From: Desulfovibrionales bacterium
Lineage (GTDB): Bacteria > Desulfobacterota > Desulfovibrionia > Desulfovibrionales > Desulfomicrobiaceae
Reading direction: 5' to 3'
DNA length: 41,420 nt
Assembly (NCBI GenBank): GCA_012729655.1
Contig: JAAYCS010000098.1
Span: forward strand, 1 to 41,420
A model generated the notes under the pieces. The model searched no databases, was not told the origin of the DNA, and saw only the letters and a list, made by a program, of their open reading frames with translations. Each line of letters opens with the position of its first letter. Position 1 is the stretch's first letter. The position numbers were made by a program, and so were the translations under genes. Below, piece by piece: positions 1 through 10,050 of this stretch.

Positions 1-80
1 AGAAGCGCCAATACGCCCCAATTTGATCCCAGAAGGGCCTCCTGAACGATTTCAGGAAAAATACACATCGTCAGAAAAAA

Positions 81-113
81 CAAACCCTCGCCGGACAGTG
101 TGACGAGGGTTTG
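81..113 (-). terminator. Rho-independent terminator of the nitroreductase gene
   Basis: A perfect 10-bp inverted repeat (81-90 with 104-113) has a 13-nt loop. Read on the minus strand it is followed by a run of T (the A-run at 75-80), so it acts for minus-strand transcription. It lies about 40 bp past the nitroreductase stop codon. Confidence 0.8.
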
Positions 114-124
114 TCAGTGGTCTG

Positions 125-150
125 AGGGGCACTCTGGGTGCCCCTTTGTT
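125..150 (+). terminator. Hairpin plus T-run, plus-strand terminator
   Basis: GGGGCAC at 126-132 pairs with GTGCCCC at 138-144 around a 5-nt loop, followed by TTTGTTTT on the plus strand. It would end a plus-strand transcript entering from left of the window. The first 80 bases hold no convincing gene end, so what it terminates is unknown. Confidence 0.6.
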
Positions 151-151
151 T

Positions 152-733
152 TCAGCCCCGTTGCTGCAGGATCAGTTCATCCAGGCTGCGCTTGGGCACG
201 TAATGCACGCCACTCTCGTCCCGGAAATATCTGATGGATCCTTCGGCCGGAAGATCCACGACGCGGACATCTTCCACGGGTTTGCCCAGGGCCAAAACAA
301 GGCAGATTTCCAGCCCGTCGTTTTCAAGTCCCAGGACTGACCTCAGTTTTTCCCGGTCGATGGCGCCAAGTATGCACCCGCCGTACCCTTTTTCCACGGC
401 CCCCAGCATCATGGTCTGGGCCACGATGCCCTGGTCGATTTTGGCCAGTTCCCAGGATTTGTCGGTGTTGAGCAGGACAATATAGGCGCCGGGCTGCTCC
501 CCTTCTTTGGGGCCGCCCCAATCGCTCAGGTACGCGGCCCATTTCAGGCAGGCGAAGATCCGCGCATTGTCTGCCGGGTCGTTGCACAGGACAAAGCGCA
601 GGGGCTGTTTGTTGCCTGCCGAGGGACACAGCCGGGCCAGGCCGACGAGGTCCAGGAGGTCGGTCATGGAAATGGGTGTTTTTTGGTCAAAGCGCCGGTA
701 GCTGCGGCTGGCATGGACAAGATTGCTGAGCAT
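152..733 (-). CDS. Nitroreductase family protein (FMN-dependent)
   Basis: This is a 193-residue protein of the nitroreductase superfamily: cytoplasmic, FMN-binding enzymes that use NAD(P)H to reduce nitro compounds, quinones or related substrates. The N-terminal SRSYRRF segment, PSAGNKQP (about residue 37) and GYGGCILGAI (about residue 115) match the family's FMN-binding regions. The start at 733 is chosen because GGAGG sits 5 nt upstream. An in-frame GTG at 760 has no ribosome site. It is monocistronic, followed by a clear terminator at 81-113, with its promoter in the 170-bp gap before tgt. The physiological substrate cannot be read from the sequence. Confidence 0.85.
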   Translation of the reverse strand: MLSNLVHASRSYRRFDQKTPISMTDLLDLVGLARLCPSAGNKQPLRFVLCNDPADNARIFACLKWAAYLSDWGGPKEGEQPGAYIVLLNTDKSWELAKIDQGIVAQTMMLGAVEKGYGGCILGAIDREKLRSVLGLENDGLEICLVLALGKPVEDVRVVDLPAEGSIRYFRDESGVHYVPKRSLDELILQQRG

Positions 734-905
734 GGAGACCTCCGTGGCAGATTGTTTCACACGTACATTTGGGCGGGGCCGGATTTAGGATCGGTCGTAA
801 CCCGTTTCCGCGCAGTCCGGAACCCATGGTTTTCGCATCCTGACAGGCCGGCCACCGGATGCTGTCCGACCCGGGTGTCCGGACAACGCGGAATTTGAAA
901 TGTCT

Positions 906-2030
<1,125 letters not shown>

Positions 2031-2693
2031 TCAGATTGTCGTTGACGTGGATGGGGTGACTCCGTTCCGGGGACACAGGTCGTTCAGCTCGCAGGATCCG
2101 CAGGCCGGTTTGCGGGCCGTGCAGACCTGGCGGCCGAAAAGGACCAGGAAGTGATTGATCTCTCCCCAGTGCTGTTGCGGAAAGAAAGGCAGGAGATCCT
2201 GCTCGATCTTGTCCGGGTTTGTCTGCGCCGTCAGTCCCAGGCGGAAACTGATCCGCTTCACATGGGTGTCCACCGCAATGCCCGCCTGCACCCCGTAGGC
2301 GTTGGACAGCACCACGTTGGCCGTCTTGCGGGCCACGCCCGGCAGGGTCAGCATTTCAGCCATGGTTCTGGGCACCTGGCCGTTGAAATCAGCCACGATT
2401 TTGCGGGCGGACGCCTGCAGGCTCTTGGCCTTGTTGCGGAAAAAGCCCGTGGAGCGGATGACGTTTTCGATTTCCGAGACGTCGGCGTTTGACATTTGCT
2501 GCACATTTTTCCACTTGTGGAAAAGATGGGGCGTGACCTGGTTGACGCGGGCATCCGTGCACTGTGCCGACAAAATGGTGGAGGCCAGAAGCTCCCACGG
2601 CGTTGTCCAGGAAAGCTCGGTTCTGGGGGCAGGGTAGCGCCGAGCCAGGCGTTCCCTGATGAGTACTGCGCGCCTGGCAGCGGGCATCTTCAT
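2031..2693 (-). CDS. nth: Endonuclease III
   Basis: This is a DNA glycosylase/AP lyase of base excision repair that removes oxidised pyrimidines. Visible are the helix-hairpin-helix LPGVARKTANVV (117-128) with catalytic Lys123, the catalytic Asp142 in VDTHVKR, and the C-terminal [4Fe-4S] loop C-x6-C-x2-C-x5-C (Cys191, 198, 201, 207). The start at 2693 is chosen for the GGAG 6 nt upstream. It gives 220 residues, close to the E. coli enzyme (211), whereas the upstream in-frame start lacks a ribosome site. It is the first gene of an nth-tgt pair and is divergent from cutA. Confidence 0.95.
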   Translation of the reverse strand: MKMPAARRAVLIRERLARRYPAPRTELSWTTPWELLASTILSAQCTDARVNQVTPHLFHKWKNVQQMSNADVSEIENVIRSTGFFRNKAKSLQASARKIVADFNGQVPRTMAEMLTLPGVARKTANVVLSNAYGVQAGIAVDTHVKRISFRLGLTAQTNPDKIEQDLLPFFPQQHWGEINHFLVLFGRQVCTARKPACGSCELNDLCPRNGVTPSTSTTI

Positions 2694-2785
2694 GGCTGTC
2701 TCCGAAACGGTCATTGTGGCGGACGCGGCAGTGCCCTGCCTGACAGGTTTTTTTTGCAACCTCAAGTTTTTTGGCGGGAGGAGGC

Positions 2786-3121
2786 ATGGAACATGTCCTG
2801 GTCTACATGACTGTCCCGGACCTCGAGACGGCCCGGAGAATCGGCCGCGCCGTGGTGGAAGAGCGGCTGGCCGCCTGTGTGAACATCCTTGGCGCCATGG
2901 AATCGCTCTACTGGTGGGAGGGGACAGTGCACAACGATCTGGAGGTGGTTCTTGTGGCCAAGACCAGGGCCCGGCTCTTCGAGGAGCTGCGGTCCCGGGT
3001 GGTCGGGCTGCACCCCTACGAAGTGCCCTGCATAGTGGCTGTGGACATGTGTGCCGGGCATGGTCCGTTTCTGCACTGGATCACGGCCCAGACCCTGGGC
3101 CCAGGGTCGGAAAAGTGTTGA
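2786..3121 (+). CDS. cutA: CutA1 family divalent-cation tolerance protein
   Basis: This is a 111-residue CutA1-type protein, a small, very stable cytoplasmic trimer. E. coli mutants are copper sensitive, but the molecular role is unsettled. The core VYMTVPDLETARRIGRAVVE (residues 6-25), LAACVNI, the YWWEG segment and the C-terminal HPYEVPCI are typical. The ATG at 2786 is preceded by an excellent GGGAGGAGG; an in-frame TTG at 2771 is unlikely. It is the first gene of the long plus-strand series leading to miaB and tol-pal, 61 bp before miaB. Confidence 0.93.
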   Translation: MEHVLVYMTVPDLETARRIGRAVVEERLAACVNILGAMESLYWWEGTVHNDLEVVLVAKTRARLFEELRSRVVGLHPYEVPCIVAVDMCAGHGPFLHWITAQTLGPGSEKC

Positions 3122-3182
3122 CGGCGCAGGGAATTCAGTCAAAGCAATGCGCAACGCGTGATCGTGGAGGGTGGACGTTTTC

Positions 3183-4517
3183 GTGAGGTTCCATATCTTG
3201 ACCTTCGGGTGCCAGATGAACGTGGCCGACGCGGACTGGCTGACGCAGGCCCTGGTTTCCCGGGGATGGGCCGCGGTGTCCGAAGGGGAGGCCCAGGTTT
3301 TTGTGGTCACGACCTGCAGCGTGCGGGAAAAGCCGGAGCAGAAGGTCTATTCCCTGCTGGGGCGGCTGAAGTCCCATGTGGACCGCAATCCCGATGTTTT
3401 CGTGGCCGTGGGGGGCTGCGTTGCCCAGCAGGTCGGCGAGGGATTCTGGGAACGGTTCCCCTTTGTGCGCCTGGTTTTCGGCACCGACGGCATGGCCATG
3501 GTGCCTCAGACCCTGGAGCGGCTGGCCATCCATCCGGACCAGCGGATCAGTCTTCTGGACTTCCTGGACCATTACCCGGAACGCGAGCTGACTCAGGATG
3601 GAGCGGTCGGGGCCCAGGCGTTTGTGAACATCATGCAGGGCTGTGATAATTTTTGCGCGTATTGCATTGTGCCGTACACCCGGGGCCGGCAGAAGTCCCG
3701 GGCTTCGGACGCGGTCCTGACAGAGTGCGGGTCCCTGGTCCGCCGCGGCACACGGGAGCTGACCCTGCTGGGGCAGAATGTGAACAGCTACGGCCAGGAC
3801 AGGCATGGGGATGGCACTTCCTTTGCCGCCCTGCTGCAGAGAGTAGCATCCATCCCCGGGCTGCTGCGGCTCAAATTCACCACCTCCCATCCCAAGGACA
3901 TCGCTCCGGAGGTGGTTGAGGCCTTCGGACAGGTGCCGAACCTGTGCCCACAACTGCACCTGCCGGTGCAGGCCGGGTCCGATGCGGTGCTCAAGGCCAT
4001 GGGCCGCAAGTACACCAGAGCGCATTACCTGGACATTGTTCGCAGCTTGCGCGCGGCCTGTCCGCATATCGCACTGACCACGGACATCATTGTCGGATTT
4101 CCGGGGGAGACGGCGCAGGATTTCGAGGAGACACTTTCGCTGGTGAAGCAGGTGCGCTTCTTGTCGAGCTTCTCGTTCAAGTATTCCGACCGGCCGGGGG
4201 TGCGGGCCGAGAAGATGGGATTGAAGGTTCCGGAAGAGGAAAAATCCCGACGTCTGGCGATCCTGCAGGATCTGCAGAACTGCATCACTGCGGAGGAACT
4301 GGCCCGCACCGTCGGGACGGAGGCCGAGGTGCTGGTGGAGGGGAGAAGCAAGATGCAGGACAGCGACGTCCACTGCTGGAAGGGGCGCGATGAGGCCGGC
4401 CGCATCGTCAACTTCCCTGCACAGGGAGACGATCTGACCGGGAAGATGGCTCGGGTGCGTATCCTGGCGGCAAAGAAACACTCGCTCCTGGGCGAGATTC
4501 GAGGTGACGTGTGGTAG
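3183..4517 (+). CDS. miaB: tRNA-2-methylthio-N6-dimethylallyladenosine synthase
   Basis: This radical-SAM methylthiotransferase converts i6A37 to ms2i6A37 in tRNA. Domains in order: the N-terminal UPF0004 domain with cluster cysteines Cys10 (TFGCQMN), Cys45 and Cys79; the radical SAM core with the CxxxCxxC motif CDNFCAYC (Cys154, 158, 161); and a C-terminal TRAM RNA-binding domain from about residue 375. A GTG at 3183 is taken as start because the protein then begins RFHILTFGCQMN like other MiaB proteins, with GGAGG 12 nt upstream. A GTG at 3171 abuts the ribosome site and is less likely. Its 3' end overlaps the next gene by 7 bp. Confidence 0.95.
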   Translation: MRFHILTFGCQMNVADADWLTQALVSRGWAAVSEGEAQVFVVTTCSVREKPEQKVYSLLGRLKSHVDRNPDVFVAVGGCVAQQVGEGFWERFPFVRLVFGTDGMAMVPQTLERLAIHPDQRISLLDFLDHYPERELTQDGAVGAQAFVNIMQGCDNFCAYCIVPYTRGRQKSRASDAVLTECGSLVRRGTRELTLLGQNVNSYGQDRHGDGTSFAALLQRVASIPGLLRLKFTTSHPKDIAPEVVEAFGQVPNLCPQLHLPVQAGSDAVLKAMGRKYTRAHYLDIVRSLRAACPHIALTTDIIVGFPGETAQDFEETLSLVKQVRFLSSFSFKYSDRPGVRAEKMGLKVPEEEKSRRLAILQDLQNCITAEELARTVGTEAEVLVEGRSKMQDSDVHCWKGRDEAGRIVNFPAQGDDLTGKMARVRILAAKKHSLLGEIRGDVW

Positions 4518-5005
4518 ACATGATTGTTTTCGGGCTGGCCTTGGATGAAGACTCCCAGATGCCCATTCTCATCCTCAAGGATAAATCGGAGGATATCATT
4601 TTCCCCATCTGGATCGGCGCCATGGAAGCCATGGCCATTTCCATGGCCTTGAACAAGGTGGCCGTGCCCAGGCCCATGACCCATGACCTGATCCTGCTCA
4701 TTCTGGAAAAAATGTCCGCCAGGCTGGAGGCCGTGGAGATCGTCTCGATTCACGAAGGCACCTATTATGCCGAACTTGTGCTGCGGGCCGAGGGTGGGGA
4801 GCGCAGGATCGACTGCCGGCCATCGGACTCCATCGCCCTGGCTTTGCGGGCTGAGGTGCCCATCCGTGTCTCCGAAGAGGTCATCGCCCTGAACAAGACC
4901 CTGCAGAAAGGGGATTTCCAGGAAGTGGTCAAAGGGGAGGACAGCGAGAAATGGACGGAAATCCTGTCCAAGTACAGCCTTGACGAAATCAAGTACAAGA
5001 TGTGA
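4511..5005 (+). CDS. Bifunctional nuclease family protein (DUF151)
   Basis: This 164-residue protein is of the BFN/DUF151 family, whose plant and bacterial members include proteins with DNase/RNase activity. Characteristic are MPILILKDKSEDIIFPIWIG (17-36), followed by AMEAMAISMAL, and the IDCRPSDSIALALR segment (about 99-112). The GTG start overlaps the miaB stop codon and GAGGTGA lies just upstream; an ATG three codons later is an alternative. The overlap implies translational coupling with miaB, a common neighbour in related bacteria. Whether this member is a nuclease is not shown by the sequence. Confidence 0.85.
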   Translation: MVDMIVFGLALDEDSQMPILILKDKSEDIIFPIWIGAMEAMAISMALNKVAVPRPMTHDLILLILEKMSARLEAVEIVSIHEGTYYAELVLRAEGGERRIDCRPSDSIALALRAEVPIRVSEEVIALNKTLQKGDFQEVVKGEDSEKWTEILSKYSLDEIKYKM

Positions 5006-5008
5006 CCC

Positions 5009-5662
5009 GTGATTGACCTGCACACCCATACGGTCTTCAGTGACGGGGAGCTCATTCCCGCAGAACTGGCTAGACGGGCCAAAGTGGCTGGATACAGGGC
5101 CATCGCCATCACCGATCATGCGGATGCCTCCAACCTGGACCTGATCGTGCCCCACCTGCTGGCCGTGGCCAGGGAGTATTCCATATTTATGGATATGCAC
5201 ATCGTGGCGGGGGTGGAACTGACCCATGTGCCGCCGGGGCTCATCGCCCGGGAGGCAGAACGGGCCAGAAGCCTGGGGGCGGACATTGTGCTGGTCCATG
5301 GCGAAACCATTGTTGAACCGGTGGAGCGGGGTACGAACCTGGCGGCCATGGAGGCCGGAGTTGATGTGCTGGCCCACCCTGGCCTCATCACGGACCAGGA
5401 CGCCATGCTGGCCGCGGAGAAGAACGTCGCCCTCGAGATCACGACCCGGGCAGGGCACAGCTACACCAATAACCACGTTCTGGCCATGGCCCGCCGGCAT
5501 GGAGCAAGGCTGGTCATCAATAACGATGCGCACGGGCCGCGAGATCTGGTCGGAGCTGAACTGCGCCGCAAGATCGTCCTCGGTGCAGGCATGACGGAAG
5601 ACGAGTACCTGCTCGCTGATATGCATGCCTGGGCTCTTGTGTCCCGGAGTCTTTCGCAGTAG
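5009..5662 (+). CDS. PHP-domain phosphoesterase, histidinol-phosphatase-like
   Basis: This is a single-domain PHP superfamily metal-dependent hydrolase of 217 residues. The four conserved PHP motifs are present: HTHTVFSDGE (5-14), ITDHAD (about 34-39), a glutamate and histidine in GVELTH and LVHGE, then AHPGL and INNDAHG near the C-terminus. Together these form a multinuclear metal site. The GTG start lies 3 bp after the preceding stop codon. Substrate is not identifiable; family members hydrolyse histidinol phosphate, nucleotides or DNA 3' ends. Its position in the miaB-tol series suggests co-transcription rather than a known pathway link. Confidence 0.85.
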   Translation: MIDLHTHTVFSDGELIPAELARRAKVAGYRAIAITDHADASNLDLIVPHLLAVAREYSIFMDMHIVAGVELTHVPPGLIAREAERARSLGADIVLVHGETIVEPVERGTNLAAMEAGVDVLAHPGLITDQDAMLAAEKNVALEITTRAGHSYTNNHVLAMARRHGARLVINNDAHGPRDLVGAELRRKIVLGAGMTEDEYLLADMHAWALVSRSLSQ

Positions 5663-5717
5663 GGAAGCCGAAATTTCATTGTAGTTGTCTAATCTGGTAG
5701 TGAAAAAGGTGGAAAAT

Positions 5718-6509
5718 ATGGATGCAGTGCCTCAGATGGGCGTTGTCCAACAGATGAATGTTACACAGCCGATCGATGCGATGCCGCAGCTGGGAGCCGC
5801 CACACAACTGGGTGGGATGCCACAGCTGGGATTCTGGGACATGATCGCCAATGCGACGGTAGTCGTGCAGGGGGTCATGATAATGCTGGCCCTGATGTCC
5901 CTCGTCAGCTGGTCGATCATCTTTTACAAAATAATTCAAATCCATCTCGGGCGGCGCAAGGCCATCCATGAGCGGGCGCTTTTCCAGAACGCGACCAATC
6001 TGGCCGATGGGGTGCAGATTCTGCGCGAGCAGGGGAATTCCGCCCTGTATCCCATCGCCAAGAAAGGACTGGTGGAATTCCGTCGGCTGGAGCAGTCCGT
6101 CATCCATCCCAACCTGAAGTTCCGCGTGGCCGGCGACAACCTGCGCCGGGTGCTGGAACAGGGGGTGAGCGAGAGCCTGGGCGACATGTCCAGGTCCTTG
6201 GCTTTTCTGGCCACATGCGCCAACTCGGCCCCGTTTATCGGTCTTTTTGGCACGGTCTGGGGCATCATGAATTCCTTCCACTCCATCGGACAGATGAAGA
6301 CCGCGGCCCTGGCCGCCGTTGCGCCGGGCATCTCCGAGGCTCTGGTGGCCACGGCCATCGGTCTGGCCGTGGCCATCCCGGCGACCATCGCCTACAATAC
6401 CTTTCTGGGCATGATCAACACCGTGCAAACGGAGATGGAGTGTTTTGCCAGTGAATTTTTGAACCGCGCCCAGCTCGAATTGCCCTGGATGAACAAGCGG
6501 GGTGAATAG
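5718..6509 (+). CDS. tolQ: TolQ, proton-channel subunit of the Tol-Pal system
   Basis: This is a MotA/TolQ/ExbB-family inner-membrane protein that, with TolR, uses the proton gradient to power Tol-Pal constriction of the outer membrane. It has a first transmembrane helix (about 48-70), a long cytoplasmic loop, then two helices around residues 165-190 and 205-235 with the family motif [14 protein letters not shown]. The start at 5718 is chosen because AAGGTGG sits 5 nt upstream. Before the first helix there is an unusual Met/Gln-rich stretch of about 38 residues with repeated PQMG/PQLG units, which most TolQ proteins lack. Four bases separate it from tolR. Confidence 0.93.
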   Translation: MDAVPQMGVVQQMNVTQPIDAMPQLGAATQLGGMPQLGFWDMIANATVVVQGVMIMLALMSLVSWSIIFYKIIQIHLGRRKAIHERALFQNATNLADGVQILREQGNSALYPIAKKGLVEFRRLEQSVIHPNLKFRVAGDNLRRVLEQGVSESLGDMSRSLAFLATCANSAPFIGLFGTVWGIMNSFHSIGQMKTAALAAVAPGISEALVATAIGLAVAIPATIAYNTFLGMINTVQTEMECFASEFLNRAQLELPWMNKRGE

Positions 6510-6512
6510 GCC

Positions 6513-6923
6513 ATGCAGGTACATTCAGGAAAAGGATTTCTGGCCGAGATCAACGTCACGCCTTTCGTGGACGTCATGCTCGTGCTGCTCATCATCTTCA
6601 TGGTCACCGCACCCATGCTGACCCAGGGCGTAGAGGTCGATCTGCCCGAAACCAAGGCTGTGGAGACCCTCCCCGAGGACAGCGAGACCGTGGTGCTGCA
6701 TGTCATGAAGAACGGCGTCATCAAGCTCGACAAATACGAGGTGAAGGTTGAAGATCTTGGCAATCATCTGAAGCGCATGGATTTCCAGAAAGGGAAGCTG
6801 CTCTATCTGCAGGCTGACAAGGAAGTGGCCTATGGCGTGGTGGTCAAGGTCATGGCGGAGGTGCGGGCTGCTGGCGTACAAAAGCTGGGAGTAGTTGCGG
6901 AACCAGAGGAAGAAAAACCCTAG
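6513..6923 (+). CDS. tolR: TolR, ExbD/TolR family channel subunit
   Basis: This 136-residue protein has one transmembrane helix and a periplasmic domain that anchors to peptidoglycan and completes the TolQ-TolR proton channel. The family signature [18 protein letters not shown] (13-30) carries the essential membrane aspartate Asp20. The periplasmic part ends in the usual [17 protein letters not shown] segment. It starts 4 bp after tolQ and is followed after 14 bp by tolA. Confidence 0.95.
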   Translation: MQVHSGKGFLAEINVTPFVDVMLVLLIIFMVTAPMLTQGVEVDLPETKAVETLPEDSETVVLHVMKNGVIKLDKYEVKVEDLGNHLKRMDFQKGKLLYLQADKEVAYGVVVKVMAEVRAAGVQKLGVVAEPEEEKP

Positions 6924-6937
6924 GATAAGGCGTTGCC

Positions 6938-7915
6938 GTGTTCAATTCGCTGCGTCATTTGAGTTGGGTTTTCTCCATTGCCTTGCATGTTCTGGTGCTG
7001 GCCGGCGGGGCGTATGTATCCACCGGGACCCATGTCAAAATTGATCTGAACAAGAAGATGTATGAGGTCAATCTGGTCGGCACTCCGCATAAAGGAAAGC
7101 CTGGAGCCAGAAGTGCACCCAAGCTGGCGGCCGCCCAGGAGACCCCGAAAAAAGCCGCTCCCAAGGAGGCGCCACCAGTAAAGGCCGCCGAGGAGCAGAA
7201 AAAACCTGAAAAGAAGACCGTGCCGGCGGATACAGCCAAGGCCATTCCCAAAGAAACGGTCAATGCAACCAAGGTGGCTGAGGCCGAGGAACCCAAGAAA
7301 GAAGAGCCGAAAAAGGAAGAGCCCAAGAAGGACACCAAGGATATTGCGGCCAAGGCCGATGCCAAGAACGCGACCAAGGTCGATTCCAAGAATGCGACCA
7401 AGACGGAGAAAAAGCCAAGCAAGGAAGAGATTCTGGCCGCGGCCCTGGGAGAGGCGAGCAAGACAGCAAAAACCACCACCAAGGGGGGTGCCGAGGGGGC
7501 TGCCAAGGGTGACGCCAAGGGGTCGTCCAAAAATGCACTGGCTGATGCCCTGGCGGACATCGGCAGAGAAGTGTCCGGACGAGGGACCAGCGGGGACGGC
7601 ACAGCCGAGGATGGTCCGGGCGAGGGCGAATCCGCAGGTACTTTGGATGAGTACTATGCGTCGCAAGTGGTCAAGGCTATTCGGGAGAATTGGAGATTTC
7701 CCAGACTTTCCAATGTGGTCCTGGCGGCCACGGTGGAATTGCGCCTGAGCAGATCCGGAGAAATCCTCGGTTCACGGGTGTTGAACGGCTCGGGCCGGCC
7801 TGATTTTGACGCGTCGGTCAAACGTGCCGTTGAAGATACCAAACGATTGCCCCAGGTACCGGAAAGTCTGGATACGACTATTGTCATAACGTTTTACAAT
7901 ACCGAAAATCAGTAG
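6938..7915 (+). CDS. tolA: TolA-like periplasm-spanning protein with TonB C-domain
   Basis: This 325-residue protein links TolQR in the inner membrane to TolB and Pal. It has an N-terminal membrane anchor (about 9-27), a long Lys/Ala/Glu-rich linker (about 50-220) and a C-terminal TonB/TolA-type domain (about 228-320, YYASQVVKAIRENWRFP onward). The linker contains near-exact EEPKKE repeats and NATK units, consistent with an extended helix. A GTG start with AAGG 7 nt upstream is used. The call rests on position between tolR and tolB plus architecture, since TolA linkers diverge strongly. Confidence 0.9.
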   Translation: MFNSLRHLSWVFSIALHVLVLAGGAYVSTGTHVKIDLNKKMYEVNLVGTPHKGKPGARSAPKLAAAQETPKKAAPKEAPPVKAAEEQKKPEKKTVPADTAKAIPKETVNATKVAEAEEPKKEEPKKEEPKKDTKDIAAKADAKNATKVDSKNATKTEKKPSKEEILAAALGEASKTAKTTTKGGAEGAAKGDAKGSSKNALADALADIGREVSGRGTSGDGTAEDGPGEGESAGTLDEYYASQVVKAIRENWRFPRLSNVVLAATVELRLSRSGEILGSRVLNGSGRPDFDASVKRAVEDTKRLPQVPESLDTTIVITFYNTENQ

Positions 7916-7924
7916 GAGAATGAC

Positions 7925-9241
7925 TTGATTAGATCCATTCTCATCGTTGTGGCCCTGCTAGTTTCGTTCACCTCGGTGCAGGCGGCCGGCGTACTCAATA
8001 TCGATATCTACGGCCCGGGCCAGTCCCGGGTCAATCTCTTCGTGGCGGATCCTCTTTCCAAGGAAAGCGCTGGCCCCCTGGGGGCCATCCCCGGCAACGC
8101 GCCTGCCGACCTTCAGCAGCGCATTCACGCCAACTGCGCTTTTCTGCCGTTTTTCAACATGCTTTCGGCCAGGGACATCATCGGAGGGCCCTCCCCAGGG
8201 GGGTATGTGGCCCAGAACATCGATTTCAACAAGTTCCAGCTGTCCAGGGCCGACGTGCTCGTCACGGCTGCATGGACTCCGCAGCCCGGCGGGGTCGGAG
8301 AGGTCGAACTGCGGGCCTACGAGGTGTACACGGGGCGTCTCATTGTGGGGAAGGGATATAATGTCGCTTCCCAACAGCAGGTTCCGGAAGTGGCTGCCCG
8401 CTTTTGCGCCGATCTGATGGAGGCCCTGACGGGCCAGGGGGATTTTTTCCGTTCCAACCTGGCCATGATCAAGAAGGAGGGCCGTCGCAAACAGGTCTAT
8501 ATGTCCACGGCCCAGGGCCTGGGGGTGCAGAAGATCACCAATCTGGACGGCATTTGTGTCAGCCCGGCCTGGTCCCACGATGGCCAGAAGCTGGTTTTTG
8601 TCTTTCTGGACGCCAGGTTCCACAACCTCTGCATCTGGGACCGCTCAACCAGATCGCTGCAGACGAAACGCCTGCCCGGCAATACGCTCATTGCCCCGGC
8701 ATTCACCAAGCACGGATCGGTGGCCATCAGTCTGGACATGAGGGGCAACCCCGACATCTACGAGCTGAAGCCGGATCTTTCTGTGGGAAGGGCCTTGGAG
8801 GAGAATTGGGGCATTGACATCGGACCTGATTTCGACCGTACAGGGCAGAGGATGGTCTTTGTCTCCAACCGGCTTGGCAACCCACATGTCTTTCTCAAGG
8901 ATTTCGGATCAGGGGAGGTGCGTCGGATTTCCCTGACCGGAAAATACAATACGGGTCCGAGCATCAGTCCTGACGGATCACAGGTCGTGTTTGCACAGAT
9001 GGTAGATGGCCGCCACAAATTATTTCTGGTCGATTTGGCTTCCGGGCGCGAACGACAGTTGACATTTGGTCCGGGTAGTGATGAGGATCCCACCTGGTCC
9101 CCGGATGGGTACTTCATCGCATTTGCCTCAAATCGTTCAGGTCCGAGCCAGATCTATTTGACCACGAAGCATGGGGACGAACCAATATTGATTCCAACCG
9201 GACCGGGAGAAACGACCTCGCCGGCCTGGGGGAAATTATAG
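7925..9241 (+). CDS. tolB: TolB periplasmic beta-propeller protein
   Basis: TolB is a periplasmic protein that binds Pal and TolA. There is a cleavable signal peptide (residues 1-20, ending VQAA), an N-terminal TolB domain, and a C-terminal propeller with repeated SxDGxxxxF-type WD40-like units, for example SPAWSHDGQKLVFV, SISPDGSQVVFA and TWSPDGYFIAFASN. It has 438 residues, the normal size. The start codon is TTG with AGGAG 6 nt upstream; no better start is visible. It lies 9 bp after tolA and 40 bp before pal. Confidence 0.95.
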   Translation: MIRSILIVVALLVSFTSVQAAGVLNIDIYGPGQSRVNLFVADPLSKESAGPLGAIPGNAPADLQQRIHANCAFLPFFNMLSARDIIGGPSPGGYVAQNIDFNKFQLSRADVLVTAAWTPQPGGVGEVELRAYEVYTGRLIVGKGYNVASQQQVPEVAARFCADLMEALTGQGDFFRSNLAMIKKEGRRKQVYMSTAQGLGVQKITNLDGICVSPAWSHDGQKLVFVFLDARFHNLCIWDRSTRSLQTKRLPGNTLIAPAFTKHGSVAISLDMRGNPDIYELKPDLSVGRALEENWGIDIGPDFDRTGQRMVFVSNRLGNPHVFLKDFGSGEVRRISLTGKYNTGPSISPDGSQVVFAQMVDGRHKLFLVDLASGRERQLTFGPGSDEDPTWSPDGYFIAFASNRSGPSQIYLTTKHGDEPILIPTGPGETTSPAWGKL

Positions 9242-9281
9242 TGGCAAAGGTTTTGTATTTTTTTCGTTAACGGAGGAAGTT

Positions 9282-9824
9282 ATGAGGAAGTTTGGTGTTT
9301 TTGGATTGATTGTGCTGGTGTTCTGTCTGGCCATGGCTGGCGGCTGCTCCAAGAAAGTGAGCTCTACCCCCGCTGGTGCGACTGCCGCAGGTTCCGGTTC
9401 CGGAGCTTATGGAAGTCAGGGTGGTCTCACTGCCGAGCAGCTTGAGGCGCAGCGTCTTGCCGAGCTGCAGCGTCAGGCCATCGAAAAGATCGGCGCTGAC
9501 AAGATCTATTTTGCTTTCGACTCCAACGAGCTGTCCCAGGAATCCCGTGCGGTCCTGACCGAAAAGGCTGAGCTGCTGAAGGCCAACGCCGGTCTGGTCC
9601 TGCTGATTGAAGGCCATTGCGACGAGCGCGGCACCAACGAGTACAACATGGCTCTTGGCGAACGTCGTGCCCGCGCTGCGTATGACTTCCTGGTCCTGAT
9701 GGGAATTGATTCCTCCAAGTTATCCATCATCAGCTACGGCGAAGAATATCCTGCTGTCCAGGGCTCCAACGAAGCTGCCTGGTCCAAGAACCGTCGCGAC
9801 GAGTTCAAGGCCAGCGCCAAGTAG
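9282..9824 (+). CDS. pal: Pal, peptidoglycan-associated lipoprotein
   Basis: Pal is an outer-membrane lipoprotein that binds peptidoglycan and, under Tol control, holds the outer membrane to the wall at division sites. It has a lipoprotein signal peptide with Cys22 as the acylated residue (MAGGC), a low-complexity Ser/Gly linker, a short coiled segment (49-68) and an OmpA-like domain with IEGHCDERGTNEYNMALGER and the final WSKNRRDEF. A Shine-Dalgarno GGAGG lies 7 nt upstream. It is the last gene of the tol operon; two hairpins and a T-run follow at 9840-9887. Confidence 0.96.
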   Translation: MRKFGVFGLIVLVFCLAMAGGCSKKVSSTPAGATAAGSGSGAYGSQGGLTAEQLEAQRLAELQRQAIEKIGADKIYFAFDSNELSQESRAVLTEKAELLKANAGLVLLIEGHCDERGTNEYNMALGERRARAAYDFLVLMGIDSSKLSIISYGEEYPAVQGSNEAAWSKNRRDEFKASAK

Positions 9825-9839
9825 TTCTGCCTTTGATAG

Positions 9840-9887
9840 CGAGGGAACATTCCCTCGACGAAGCCCCGCATCTGCGGGGCTTTTTTT
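9840..9887 (+). terminator. Double-hairpin terminator after pal
   Basis: A 7-bp hairpin (9840-9846 with 9851-9857) is followed by a second 8-bp perfect stem GCCCCGCA/TGCGGGGC (9863-9870 with 9873-9880) and seven T residues. This is a textbook intrinsic terminator that closes the cutA-to-pal direction of transcription. Confidence 0.92.
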
Positions 9888-10050
9888 GTCTGTGCGCCCG
9901 GCAGGGCGTTAGGCCTCTGTGCACACCACGATCAGTTGCGGCGCTTTGTCGGTGATCTGCTGGGGATGCGGGTCCTCCCCATCCCTGTCAGGGAAATTGT
10001 GGGCCGTGGACGGCAAGGGTGTCTGACCTGGGAGGAATGGGATGGCCCTG

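Noticed and set aside
1-80. Possible tail of a plus-strand gene at the left edge
   Set aside because: Three frames stop within the first 105 bases but none shows recognisable protein sequence, so no gene end is called.
3135-5626. Minus-strand open frames opposite miaB, the nuclease-family gene and the PHP gene
   Set aside because: These genes have complete catalytic motifs; the opposite frames have none.
7290-7335. Short tandem repeats in tolA, first considered as a DNA repeat
   Set aside because: They encode the EEPKKE-type repeats of the TolA linker and are explained by protein function.
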